Part shown: piece by piece, positions 8,718 to 16,818 of the stretch
Layout of the letters: the number at the start of each line of letters is the position of its first letter
Position numbering within the stretch: the first letter of the stretch is position 1
NCBI RefSeq assembly: GCF_017571495.1
Contig: NZ_JAGETZ010000021.1
Location: forward strand, 33,140-97,139
Source of the DNA: Hymenobacter negativus
GTDB taxonomy: Bacteria > Bacteroidota > Bacteroidia > Cytophagales > Hymenobacteraceae
DNA length: 64,000 bases
Direction: 5' to 3'
Notes under the pieces: model-generated
The model's database searches: none
The model's input: only the letters and a program-made list of their open reading frames with translations
What the model was told of the DNA's origin: nothing
Translations under genes and position numbers: made by a program

Positions 8718-9452
8718 TTAGCGACGCCGCTTGCTCGTTTTGGCCCGGGGCGTGAGGGTCACGTTCAGGGGCTGGTTACCGCGGGCACGCTGCACCTCGT
8801 CATCGTAGCCGCCGTAGCCGTAAATCAGGGTATTGTCGCCGCCAGCCGGTACCTCCAGGGAGTAATTACCGTTGGCGTCGGTGCTGGTGCCTTTGCTGCT
8901 GCCTTTCAGCAACACGGTGGCGCCCACCAGGGGATGTCCGTTTTCGTCCTCAATTTTACCAGTCAACGTGGTGTTGGCGGGGGCGGCGGGTTCGGGGGCG
9001 GCAGCAGGGGCTGGCGCGGCGGCAACCGGCTCGGCAGCAACCGTGGCAACCGGAGCGGCTGCCCCGGCCTCAGCACTAGGAGCGGCTGCGCTGGCAGTAG
9101 CCTGACCCGACGCTTTGGCAACTGACATCCTTTTGGTTGATTTGGAATCCGGCTCATCGTCGGCATCCGTTGCAGCCGGGGCACCTTTGAGACCAGCTGC
9201 CATGCTGTCGGCGGCAGTGGGAACGGTGGCGGTTACAGCAGCATCATCAAGCATAAAGGTGGGCGTGACCGAGGCCAGGCCGCTGCCCTGTCCCTTGGGC
9301 AGCGCTACGTAGCCTATCACTAAGGCCAATATTAGCCCTACCAGAATATAGGTTAGGCGGTTGTTGCCGCCGGACAACACGTCTTCGTCCTGGGCATCAA
9401 GGTTTGGGTCGTACTGTTCGGCTTCGACTTTGGGTAAATTTTCTGACTTCAT
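8718..9452 (-). CDS. Single-pass membrane protein with carboxypeptidase-regulatory-like domain
   Basis: A 244-residue protein in three parts: a cytoplasmic N-terminus of about 33 acidic residues, one membrane helix (YILVGLILALVIGYVAL, about 34-51), and an Ala/Pro-rich periplasmic linker (about 90-155). After these comes a CarboxypepD_reg-like beta-sandwich: LTGKIEDENGHPLVGATVLL, then GTSTDANGNYSLEVP. That domain is common at the N-terminus of Bacteroidota TonB-dependent receptors, but here it is alone and at the C-terminus. It probably mediates protein contact in the periplasm, with the Ala-Pro linker spanning toward the cell wall. The protein ends in a basic tail (KTSKRRR). Its own promoter region (9453-9600) is AT-rich. 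Confidence 0.75.
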   Translation of the reverse strand: MKSENLPKVEAEQYDPNLDAQDEDVLSGGNNRLTYILVGLILALVIGYVALPKGQGSGLASVTPTFMLDDAAVTATVPTAADSMAAGLKGAPAATDADDEPDSKSTKRMSVAKASGQATASAAAPSAEAGAAAPVATVAAEPVAAAPAPAAAPEPAAPANTTLTGKIEDENGHPLVGATVLLKGSSKGTSTDANGNYSLEVPAGGDNTLIYGYGGYDDEVQRARGNQPLNVTLTPRAKTSKRRR

Positions 9453-9754
9453 ATGTGGGTGTTTAAAAATGAAAGGAGCGTTTTAGCTTAGTTGAAATTG
9501 CTTTCTCTTAAAAAGCCAGCTTTCCAAATAGGCTGCGCAAGTTACATTCTTTGTTTTGTTATCCACCGCCGAGTTTCCTTTTTTAATCCAAAATCTTTTT
9601 CGCTCAAATCAGTTCGATAATACTCCATCCCCGCGAAATCCAGTGGTATCCTGAGTCTGCCACAACGCAGCCACGGGGCCGCCACCACCGGGCTATGCGC
9701 CACGAGCGATTGCGGCCCCGTTGCGGGGGTGCACTTAGCAGCAGCAGAATTCCT
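9453..9754. other. Intergenic stretch with a hairpin
   Basis: No gene is supported. The part from 9453 to about 9600 is AT-rich and should hold the promoter of the minus-strand gene ending at 8718. The rest contains a stem-loop at 9666-9725 (ACGGGGCCGC at 9673-9682 against GCGGCCCCGT at 9712-9721, extended past a small bulge). It lies just downstream of the gene at 9755 on the minus strand and could mark its 3' end, although no T run follows. Confidence 0.5.
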
Positions 9755-10186
9755 CTATTCGTCGCTGATGGTTTCGTTTTTACCAGCTGGCATAGGGGTG
9801 CCAGTGGCTGCTTTTTCGCCAAATGGCTGGTCGCGGGTACGCAGGTTGTGGTCCAGCTCAATGCTGCCTTCGGCCTCGAAGCCCGGGCCCTGGGCTTGCT
9901 CGCCAGCACCAGTGTGGTCATTTCCACCACCGGGCGTAATATCAGAACCGCCGATGTGCAGGTTTTCCAGCTGGTCTTTCTGGTCGCTGCGCTGTGTGTA
10001 GCCGTTGGCCCCGGTGTAGCGTGCGGCAGTGGGGTCGCCGCTGGCTTTGTTGTTGCTCTGGTCTTGCAGGTATTCTTTCTGCTTTTCCAGCTCTTCGTTT
10101 TTGGCGAAGTGCTTATTCTCAGTGATGTCGGCGTGCTCGCCTTCGTTGGGGTCGGTGCCGTCGCCGGAAATATTATCGGGAATCAT
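9755..10186 (-). CDS. Small hydrophilic acidic protein, function unknown
   Basis: A 143-residue protein with no signal peptide, membrane segment or recognisable fold. It is rich in Asp, Glu, Gln, Asn and Gly, with low-complexity stretches (NEELEKQKEYLQDQSNNK, GGSDITPGGGNDHTGAGEQA), so it is likely intrinsically disordered. Glycine-rich hydrophilic proteins of this kind are often stress or desiccation proteins, but that is a weak analogy. It is coding rather than noise because it has an ATG start and a clean body, and lies on the same strand as the DUF547 gene 72 bases upstream. It may share that gene's transcript. Confidence 0.55.
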   Translation of the reverse strand: MIPDNISGDGTDPNEGEHADITENKHFAKNEELEKQKEYLQDQSNNKASGDPTAARYTGANGYTQRSDQKDQLENLHIGGSDITPGGGNDHTGAGEQAQGPGFEAEGSIELDHNLRTRDQPFGEKAATGTPMPAGKNETISDE

Positions 10187-10258
10187 ATCGTAGGGGGCTC
10201 AAGAAATGGGAAGTAGCTGATTTACGCAGCCACTCGCATTCCGTTACGCCCGCCGGCA

Positions 10259-11050
10259 CTATTTGCTGGCCACCGTTTCCGCGTCGGACAGTTTCTGGTC
10301 GTTCAGGGTCCAGTTGTAGGAATAATATTCTACAGCGTACCAAGTGGGCACACGGTGCTCCTTCCGAAACTGGTTTACATACATTACCCCACTTTTGCCG
10401 CTGGCGTTGAAATCGCCTTCGTACCACTGGAATATTTCCGGCAAACGCACCATTTTAGTGGCATCGTCCACTTTCACGTAGTTCGGGTCGAGGAGGGCAA
10501 ACTTGGTCTGGTTGTTCAGCTGCACAAACAGGTCTTTGCCCACGTAAGCGGCGCGGTTGAGACGGGGGCAGCTGGTGGTGCCGCATACCAAGGCAAAATG
10601 CAGGCGCGGGTCGTCGTAGATTTTGCGCAGCTTGTCGGTTTCAATCTGGTCGAGGGTCAACTGTTCGCCGCCTACCCGCATGCGGGTGCGGTTGAAGAAG
10701 CCCGGCATGCTCTGCACCGACGTGAGCGGGTAGTTCCGCACAATCTCGCCGATAACCAGGATGTTGTAGGCATTCAAATAGAAAGCGTACTGGTCGGCCA
10801 TCTCCGCTTTCTTCACATCAAACTCGGCGATGTCGCTCATGAGGGCATCCAGCAGCTGCGGGCTACGCTGAATAGCAGCGTAGTTAACCTTGCCGTCCTT
10901 GTTCACAAACTTTTGCAGAAAGACCGTAGTCTGTGCCGTGATACTGGCCGCTGTAATGGGCGTAGGTCCGGCAGCCAGCACCGTATTTCCAATAGCTAGG
11001 CATAGCAGCAACACAGCCCAGAATTTTCCAAGAGTGTAGAGAGATTTCAT
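10259..11050 (-). CDS. Exported DUF547 protein
   Basis: A 263-residue protein with a signal peptide (FWAVLLLCLAIGNTVLAA). Residues about 45-250 are a DUF547 domain, recognised by YAFYLNAYNILVIGEIVRN and the ordered ALVCGTTSCPRLNRAAYVG. DUF547 proteins are widespread periplasmic proteins of unproven activity. The conserved Cys pair around CGTTSC and the invariant N-A-Y-N core hint at a cysteine peptidase-like fold, but this is not established. A 430-base AT-rich region upstream is shared with the divergent FAD oxidoreductase gene. Confidence 0.85.
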   Translation of the reverse strand: MKSLYTLGKFWAVLLLCLAIGNTVLAAGPTPITAASITAQTTVFLQKFVNKDGKVNYAAIQRSPQLLDALMSDIAEFDVKKAEMADQYAFYLNAYNILVIGEIVRNYPLTSVQSMPGFFNRTRMRVGGEQLTLDQIETDKLRKIYDDPRLHFALVCGTTSCPRLNRAAYVGKDLFVQLNNQTKFALLDPNYVKVDDATKMVRLPEIFQWYEGDFNASGKSGVMYVNQFRKEHRVPTWYAVEYYSYNWTLNDQKLSDAETVASK

Positions 11051-11480
11051 AATAAGTTTAATGAAGTTGGATGGGGAATTCGGTAGCTAAACTTACTACG
11101 AGTGCGCCGAGCCGGATTTAGACTTTTTCAACTTTCCCAAATTGAAACAACCTCCACAGTGGGGATTATGCATTTTTAACAATTATTTAATGTTTCGCTT
11201 TTTATATTTCCCAAAAATAGTTTGAACCAATAGTCATCGAACCTGAATTAGCAGGCGTTCATGGTTTAAATATACGGGTTCATCACTGAAATCAATTTTA
11301 TTTAATAGGACTTTATAAATAAAACAGAGTACTTCCCGTAAGCAGCTTGCGGTATTAATAAGCTTATCTGTGTAAGCTTGATGGTAGTTCGCACGTCAGC
11401 CCATCTAGTGGGTGAACTCACTCAGCACACGTCTTCAATTCGGGCTACATTTGAGGTCTACTCTTTCAGCTCCCGCAACT
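11051..11480. promoter_or_regulatory. AT-rich divergent intergenic region
   Basis: 430 bases without a gene, clearly AT-richer than the flanks, between the divergent DUF547 gene and the FAD oxidoreductase gene. It contains the palindrome ATAAGCTTAT at 11358-11367, a nearby second AAGCTT, and an exact match to the Bacteroidota -7 element, TACATTTG at 11446-11453, 27 bases before the ATG at 11481. No matching -33 TTG sits at the right spacing, so the promoter call is partial. Confidence 0.45.
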
Positions 11481-12815
11481 ATGCACCTGGTCATCGTCGG
11501 CAACGGAATTACGGGCGTGACGTGTGCCCTGACAGTGCGGCGGCTGCACCCGGAAGCGCGCATCACGCTGGTATCGGACGAAAGTGCTCACCATTACTCC
11601 CGTACTGCGCTGATGTATGTATACATGGGCCATTTGCGCCTACAGGACATCAAGCCTTATGAAGACTGGTTTTGGCCTGAGCAGCGGCTGAGTTTAGTGC
11701 ACGCCACGGCCACCGCTCTCAACCCCGATGAGCAGCTTCTGTTTCTGAACGATGGGACGGCCCTCCCCTACGACCAACTGCTGCTAGCCACTGGCTCGAA
11801 AAGCAAGCGCTACGGCTGGCCTGGCCAGCACCTGGCGGGCGTGCAGAGCCTCTACAGCCTGCCCGACTTGGAGGCAATGGCGCGTGATACCCACGGCATA
11901 AGCCGGGGCGTAGTAGTGGGCGGCGGCCTCATTGGGGTGGAACTGGCTGAGATGCTGCACAGCCGCCGCATCGAACCGGTGGTGCTGGTGCGCGATGGCC
12001 ATTACTGGGCCTCAGTGCTGCCCCCTGCCGAAGCTCATTTGGTCGACCGTCAATTCCAGGAAAACCAGGTGCCGGTGCGCTACAACACCGAGCTACAGGA
12101 AATACTGGGCGATGCGCAGGGCCGCGTGCGCGCTGTGCGCACTACCGCTGGCGACGAAATTGCCTGCCAGTGGGTGGGGCTGGCCACCGGCGTACGGCCC
12201 AACATCGCACTGGCAACGGCGGCTGGCATTGAAACCGACCAAGGCATCCTGGTAGATGAGCTGTTGCGTACCAACCTGCCCAATGTGTACGCGGCCGGCG
12301 ATTGTGCCCAGCACCGGCAGCCCGCTGCGGGTGAAGTCCCTATTGAACAACTGTGGTACACAGGCCGCATGCAGGGCGAAACCGTGGGCCACACCATCTG
12401 CGGGCAGCCCACACCCTACCGCCGTGGGGTATGGTTCAACTCGGCCAAGTTCTTCAACCTTGAGTACCAAACCTATGGGCAGGCCCCGGCAGTGGCCACA
12501 GCGGGCCTGCAGCAGTTTTATTGGGAGCATGAATCCGGTCGACAGGCGCTCCGCGTTTATTTTCGGGCGGAGGCGCCGCATGTGGTAGTGGGCTTCAATG
12601 CTATGGGTCTACGCCTGCGCCAAGTCGTTTGTGAGCAGTGGATTCAGGCGCGTACGCCCATTGCTACGGTGATGGCGCAGCTGGGCGCGGCTAATTTTGA
12701 CCCCGAGTTTTTTCCTCAGCACGAACTGGCGATAGTAGCTGCTTTCAACCGGCAGTTTCCGGAGCAGCCCGTGTTGCTCAAGCAACGTAAAGGCCTGTTT
12801 GCGCGGTTTCGCTAA
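11481..12815 (+). CDS. FAD/NAD(P)-dependent oxidoreductase (rubredoxin/nitrite reductase-like)
   Basis: A 444-residue flavoprotein. The ATG at 11481 is chosen because the dinucleotide-binding motif (MHLVIVGNGITGVTCAL) begins at once; the ORF extends 23 residues further upstream without homology. A second Rossmann motif (VVVGGGLIGVELAEML) binds NAD(P)H and the ANVYAAGDC-type motif (NVYAAGDCAQH) closes the FAD site. This is the pyridine nucleotide-disulfide oxidoreductase fold without the redox CxxxxC, as in rubredoxin reductases and the N-terminus of NirB. It is followed by a small membrane protein and a membrane ferredoxin, which suggests it feeds electrons from NAD(P)H into that chain. Confidence 0.85.
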   Translation: MHLVIVGNGITGVTCALTVRRLHPEARITLVSDESAHHYSRTALMYVYMGHLRLQDIKPYEDWFWPEQRLSLVHATATALNPDEQLLFLNDGTALPYDQLLLATGSKSKRYGWPGQHLAGVQSLYSLPDLEAMARDTHGISRGVVVGGGLIGVELAEMLHSRRIEPVVLVRDGHYWASVLPPAEAHLVDRQFQENQVPVRYNTELQEILGDAQGRVRAVRTTAGDEIACQWVGLATGVRPNIALATAAGIETDQGILVDELLRTNLPNVYAAGDCAQHRQPAAGEVPIEQLWYTGRMQGETVGHTICGQPTPYRRGVWFNSAKFFNLEYQTYGQAPAVATAGLQQFYWEHESGRQALRVYFRAEAPHVVVGFNAMGLRLRQVVCEQWIQARTPIATVMAQLGAANFDPEFFPQHELAIVAAFNRQFPEQPVLLKQRKGLFARFR

Positions 12816-12873
12816 TATCATTTCAACAAAGCGAGTTGGACTCATGCGAAGCCTTTATTGAACGTCAACCTTG

Positions 12874-12905
12874 CGAAACCTCGCTTTACCTAGCGAGACC
12901 TCGCG
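12874..12905. repeat. Two near-identical 12-base direct repeats before the His-tail gene
   Basis: GCGAAACCTCGC (12874-12885) and GCGAGACCTCGC (12894-12905) differ by one base and are offset by 20 bases. AAAGCGAG at 12829-12836 and CTCGCTTT at 12881-12888 also pair. The cluster lies just before the GTG at 12921 and could form leader structure or bind a regulator. Confidence 0.4.
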
Positions 12906-12920
12906 CTAACTTTCCTCCCC

Positions 12921-13151
12921 GTGGATTTCTCCAAACTTTACCGGCCCTCGGCCCTCAACAGCTTCCAGTTCATTGCCCTCACGGGCCTGCTGATGAGCGC
13001 TGGGGCGCACCTTATCCTGCACTTCTTCGTGGGCAGAACCCCGGCTGGCTTCAACTGGCTGTACGTGTGCTGGACGGGCTTCTACCTCGTCGGCACGCTC
13101 ATCAACCTATTTGGCAAGCCGGACGAGCCGCACCATCATCACCACCATTAA
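12921..13151 (+). CDS. Small two-helix membrane protein with natural C-terminal hexahistidine tail
   Basis: A 76-residue protein starting with GTG. Two hydrophobic helices (FIALTGLLMSAGAHLILHFF and the segment NWLYVCWTGFYLVGTLINLF) are followed by the tail GKPDEPHHHHHH and a stop. The six histidines are encoded by mixed CAC and CAT codons in native context, so they are not a cloning tag. The protein lies between a flavin oxidoreductase and a membrane ferredoxin, on the same strand with short gaps, so it is likely part of the same complex. The tail could bind a metal or haem. No family recognised. Confidence 0.7.
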   Translation: MDFSKLYRPSALNSFQFIALTGLLMSAGAHLILHFFVGRTPAGFNWLYVCWTGFYLVGTLINLFGKPDEPHHHHHH

Positions 13152-13208
13152 GCCGGGTAGCTGGCTTTATTGGCAGCCTATTCATCCTTCATTCTCAGCC
13201 ACTTTCGC

Positions 13209-14561
13209 ATGTTTGTCTCGCCGCCACTTCCCGCCACGCCACCCACCGAAAAGCTGACGCTGGCCGGCGTAGCGGGCGGGCTGCTGGCCCTGCTCCTGGC
13301 CCTGACCGATGCGGACCCCGGCCGGCGGCAGCTGTGGTTTTATGCGGCGCTGGGCTTGGTAAGCAGCGGCACGCTGGCCTGGAGCTGGCTGAAATTTGGC
13401 GGGCACCCGGCCGGGGTGCAGCAGGATAACCTGTGGCGGCGGGCCAGCACCGCGCGGGGCGCTGTAGCCTGGGCTACGGGCTTGGCGCTCACCGGATTTT
13501 ATGTAGTGCTGTACTGGTTTAGCGACAACGATGGCTTAGGTCATTTTGGGCTGCTCAATAACCTGGTGCACGCGCTCGATGGCTTCAGCCACAGCCTGCG
13601 CGCCCGGCCTGCCGACCAATGGTTTCTCTACGGCACGTTCTATACACTGGCGGTGCTGCTGATGGGAGCCCGCGCCCTGTGGAAGTACCGGCATTCGCGC
13701 TACCAGCTCATTCGCACGGCTTCAGTGATGTTCTTTCAGCTGGGATTTGCTTTTTTGCTGCCGGGGCTGCTTCAGTTTTTCCAGCAGCCGGAGTTTTACT
13801 TCACGTATTTCTGGCCGCTGAAGTACGACTACCTGTTTCCCGGCACGGTTACTTCATTGCTGCACAATGGCGGTGTGGGGGTATTCATGGTGTTTTGGGG
13901 AGCTGTGATGTCGTTGGTGGCGACGCCCGTGCTTACCTATTATTTTGGTAAGCGCTGGTACTGCTCGTGGGTGTGCGGCTGCGGTGGCCTGGCCGAAACT
14001 GCCGGCGACCCCTACCGCCACCTTGCCGACAAAAGCCGGGCGGCCTGGCGCTGGGAAGTCCGTCTCATCTACCCCATCCTGGGTTTGATAATCCTGATTA
14101 CGGCGCTGCTGTGGGCACATTTTGCTACCGGTGGCACGCTACTGGGCGACGCCGGCAATGTGGCAGCCAAGTGGTACGGCTTCGCCATTGGCTCGGTGTT
14201 TTCGGGCGTTATCGGCGTGGGGTTCTACCCGCTGATGGGGGCGCGGGTGTGGTGCCGCTTCGGCTGCCCCATGGCGGCGTATCTGGGCTTGTTGCAGAAG
14301 CATTTTTCCCGTTTCCGCATCAGCACCAACGGCGGGCAGTGCATTTCGTGCGGCAATTGCTCCAACGTGTGCGAAATGGGCATCGACGTGCAGCAATATG
14401 CCCAGCGCGGCGCGCCAGTGGTGCGGGCTGCGTGCGTGGGCTGCGGGCTGTGTAGCACGGCCTGCCCCCGTGGTGTGCTCAACCTGGAAAACGGCCCGCG
14501 TGAGGGACGGCTCCAAGCGTCGCAACTGATTCATGCCGATTCGCTGCGGATTTTGAGCTAG
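13209..14561 (+). CDS. Membrane-bound 4Fe-4S ferredoxin-type protein
   Basis: A 450-residue protein. I use the ATG at 13209 (MFVSPPLPATPPTEKL); an upstream TTG at 13170 adds 13 residues. It has about six or seven membrane helices, the cysteine pairs YCSWVCGCGG and WCRFGCPMAAYLG, which are typical of the NapH/NosR/Fer4_5 type, and two C-terminal [4Fe-4S] clusters with CISCGNCSNVC and CVGCGLCSTACP. Such proteins pass electrons across or along the inner membrane. Its partner on the donor side is probably the FAD oxidoreductase two genes upstream. The acceptor is not visible. The next gene, an FGE-domain lipoprotein, starts 20 bases downstream. Confidence 0.88.
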   Translation: MFVSPPLPATPPTEKLTLAGVAGGLLALLLALTDADPGRRQLWFYAALGLVSSGTLAWSWLKFGGHPAGVQQDNLWRRASTARGAVAWATGLALTGFYVVLYWFSDNDGLGHFGLLNNLVHALDGFSHSLRARPADQWFLYGTFYTLAVLLMGARALWKYRHSRYQLIRTASVMFFQLGFAFLLPGLLQFFQQPEFYFTYFWPLKYDYLFPGTVTSLLHNGGVGVFMVFWGAVMSLVATPVLTYYFGKRWYCSWVCGCGGLAETAGDPYRHLADKSRAAWRWEVRLIYPILGLIILITALLWAHFATGGTLLGDAGNVAAKWYGFAIGSVFSGVIGVGFYPLMGARVWCRFGCPMAAYLGLLQKHFSRFRISTNGGQCISCGNCSNVCEMGIDVQQYAQRGAPVVRAACVGCGLCSTACPRGVLNLENGPREGRLQASQLIHADSLRILS

Positions 14562-14581
14562 CCTTCCACTATTTCTACTCC

Positions 14582-15679
14582 ATGTACTTCTGGTCCTCCC
14601 GCGCCGCAAGACGACTTTCAAAGCAGGCCTTTTTGCTAGGCGCCATTTCTGCTTTGGTTCTTACAGGTTGCTATAGCGCCCGGCCGCCTTCGGCGAAGTT
14701 ACCGGGGTTGTACAGCACCACAACGGGCCTACGGAATCTGACCAACGAATTTGGTATTAGCCAGCCATTATTCGATGATTATAAGGCCATCAAGTTTGTT
14801 CCCTCGCCTGGCTGTAGCAACGATACTTCGTTTGTGATGCGCATGGACTGGGCTGCGCTAAAAGCTGTGCCGCAAGTGTTGCCTCTTGGGATGCCGGGCA
14901 GCATTTTGCTTACCAAAGACGGTTGGGCCATAGACGAAGCCGAGGTACCGAATATTGAGTGGAAGCGCTACCAACAGCGGCTAGCGGCTTCGGGCACCGA
15001 CATCGACAATACCCAGCCAACAGGTGCGGCCCTGCCTGTATCAGATTATTTCACCAACCCTTTCTACGACTATTACCCAGTTGTTGGGGTTAGCTATGAG
15101 CAGGTGCTGGCATTCTGCAAATGGCGGAGCCGGGTCATCTCGAAGATGATAAACCGGGGCAAACCCGGCGCGCCGGATAGCTTAGCGACCGAGCACATTG
15201 TGGTAGAAAGCCGACTCCCGACCGAAGCTGAATGGGAACAGGCCGCGCTGGTCAAACGAGGTTTGCCCTACGGCAGCAAATGCACCGAATTACCCGTCGT
15301 AATAGACCCCAAAGCGGCAGCATATCTCAAGCAACGCTCGGGCAGCACAGTGGTGGTAAGCCAGATTTTTGCAGATATCAAGGCCTATAACCAAGGCCGG
15401 CCAGTCCGCTCAACCATCAACTATGACCAGTCTGAGCCATATTTCTTACGGCTGGCAACTCCCGCTTATGTGTATGGCGGCGCTACCAACGACTATCACC
15501 TGTACAACTTACTGGGCAATGTAGCCGAGATGATTCAGGAGCGTGGCATTGCCAAGGGCGGGAGCTACCGTGACCCGATAACGGCCTGCACCGTGACTTC
15601 CCGCAGCCAGTACACCGGCCCGGCGCCCACGGTTGGCTTCCGGTGCATTATCCGGGCTACCCAACCCAACCGCAAATAG
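14582..15679 (+). CDS. FGE/SUMF1-domain lipoprotein (GldJ/GldK-like)
   Basis: A 365-residue lipoprotein with lipobox LTGC (cysteine 30). The mature domain is of the formylglycine-generating-enzyme type: DEAEVPNIEWKRYQQRL, YYPVVGVSYEQVLAFCKWRS, RLPTEAEWEQAA and LYNLLGNVAEMIQERGIAKG follow in family order, ending with a TVGFRC motif. In Bacteroidota, lipoproteins with this domain include GldJ and GldK of the gliding/T9SS apparatus, but those sit beside gldL and gldM, which are absent here, so this is a paralogue of unknown role. Placed 20 bases after the membrane ferredoxin gene. Its stop lies two bases from the stop of the convergent hydrolase gene. Confidence 0.8.
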   Translation: MYFWSSRAARRLSKQAFLLGAISALVLTGCYSARPPSAKLPGLYSTTTGLRNLTNEFGISQPLFDDYKAIKFVPSPGCSNDTSFVMRMDWAALKAVPQVLPLGMPGSILLTKDGWAIDEAEVPNIEWKRYQQRLAASGTDIDNTQPTGAALPVSDYFTNPFYDYYPVVGVSYEQVLAFCKWRSRVISKMINRGKPGAPDSLATEHIVVESRLPTEAEWEQAALVKRGLPYGSKCTELPVVIDPKAAAYLKQRSGSTVVVSQIFADIKAYNQGRPVRSTINYDQSEPYFLRLATPAYVYGGATNDYHLYNLLGNVAEMIQERGIAKGGSYRDPITACTVTSRSQYTGPAPTVGFRCIIRATQPNRK

Positions 15680-15681
15680 CC

Positions 15682-16686
15682 TCATCCCAAAAACGCCAGC
15701 AACGCCTTATAGAACTGCGCTGGCACCTCCAGATGCGGAATGTGGCCGACGTTTGGAATTTCCACCCGCTTTGCACCCTTAATCTGGTCGGCGGTGCGGC
15801 GGCCCAGCGCGGGGTATTGGCCCATTTGGGCCAGGGTTTTGGGGTCTTTTATCAGCGCCTTGCCCACCACCGTGCGGTCGGCCTGGCCGATGATGAGCAG
15901 CGTGGGCACGGCAAGGCGACCGAACTCGTAGCTCACGGGCTGCTGATAAATCATGTCGAACGTTAGGGCATTGGCGCGGGCTACTTTGGCAAAGTCGGGG
16001 CTACGGGTTTGGGCAGCCAGGGGCAGCAGCCACTGGTCGTGGGCCGCCGGGTAGCCATTGGGGTAATAGGTTGCATGGTATTTACGAATGCTGGCTTCGG
16101 TACTCTTTAGCTCCGTAGCCTCCGCCTGGTCCACCGATTGGAAGGGTACGCCCACGCGGTAGTCCTCCAGGCCGATGGGATTTTCGAGCACCAGCTTTTC
16201 GGTGGTTTCGGGGTAGAGCAACGCGAAACGGGTGGCTAGCATCCCGCCCATGCTGTGGCCCACGATGACGGCTTTTTTCACGCCTAGCGTATCGAGCAAG
16301 TGCCGGGTATTGCGAGCCAATTGGTGGAAGGAGTAATGAATATCGGCTTTGTCGGACTTGCCAAAGCCAACCTGGTCGGGCACCACTACCCGGAAACCTG
16401 CCGCCGTCAGCGTTTTGATGGTTTCACGCCAGTAGGCCCCGAAGAAGTTTTTACCGTGGAGCAGCACCACCGTGCGGCCGTTGGCCTTGCCGGCGGGCGG
16501 CACATCCATATAAGCCATGCGCAGGGCCTGCCCTTCCAGCTTCAACGGCAGCAGTTTGACGGGAAACGGGTATTCGTAGCCATCGAGCGTGGCATTGAGC
16601 GGCGCTTGCTGGGCCGCGGCAACGGTAGCGAGCAAAGGCAGCAGCAGAAACAGCAGGAAACGGAAGACAGAAGCAAAATTAGTCAT
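15682..16686 (-). CDS. Exported alpha/beta hydrolase
   Basis: A 334-residue hydrolase. The ATG at 16686 begins a signal peptide (SVFRFLLFLLLPLLATVAAA). The core has the strand-HG motif VVLLHGKNFFGAYW, the nucleophile elbow VGHSMGG, an Asp after VPTLLIIGQADRT, and the catalytic His in NVGHIPHLE, so the triad is complete. It is similar to haloperoxidase/esterase-type enzymes of the periplasm. The substrate is unknown. It follows the SAM methyltransferase gene on the same strand with a 132-base gap. Confidence 0.85.
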   Translation of the reverse strand: MTNFASVFRFLLFLLLPLLATVAAAQQAPLNATLDGYEYPFPVKLLPLKLEGQALRMAYMDVPPAGKANGRTVVLLHGKNFFGAYWRETIKTLTAAGFRVVVPDQVGFGKSDKADIHYSFHQLARNTRHLLDTLGVKKAVIVGHSMGGMLATRFALLYPETTEKLVLENPIGLEDYRVGVPFQSVDQAEATELKSTEASIRKYHATYYPNGYPAAHDQWLLPLAAQTRSPDFAKVARANALTFDMIYQQPVSYEFGRLAVPTLLIIGQADRTVVGKALIKDPKTLAQMGQYPALGRRTADQIKGAKRVEIPNVGHIPHLEVPAQFYKALLAFLG

Positions 16687-16818
16687 GGCCTTCTTACGCA
16701 GAAATAGCCCCTGCTGCTCATCATACCCTGAATTTGTCTTCCAACCCAGGACTTGGTTCACTAAAACAATCTTTTGTTCACGCGGAACAAAGCCCGGTTT
16801 CGGGAGCTAATACGCTGG

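Noticed and set aside
12921..13151. Vector-derived His-tag
   Set aside because: Mixed His codons, native flanks and a matching operon context make cloning contamination unlikely.
14582..15679. GldK or GldJ of the gliding motility system
   Set aside because: The FGE fold matches, but no gldL, gldM or gldN is adjacent and the neighbours are redox genes, so the exact Gld name is not justified.
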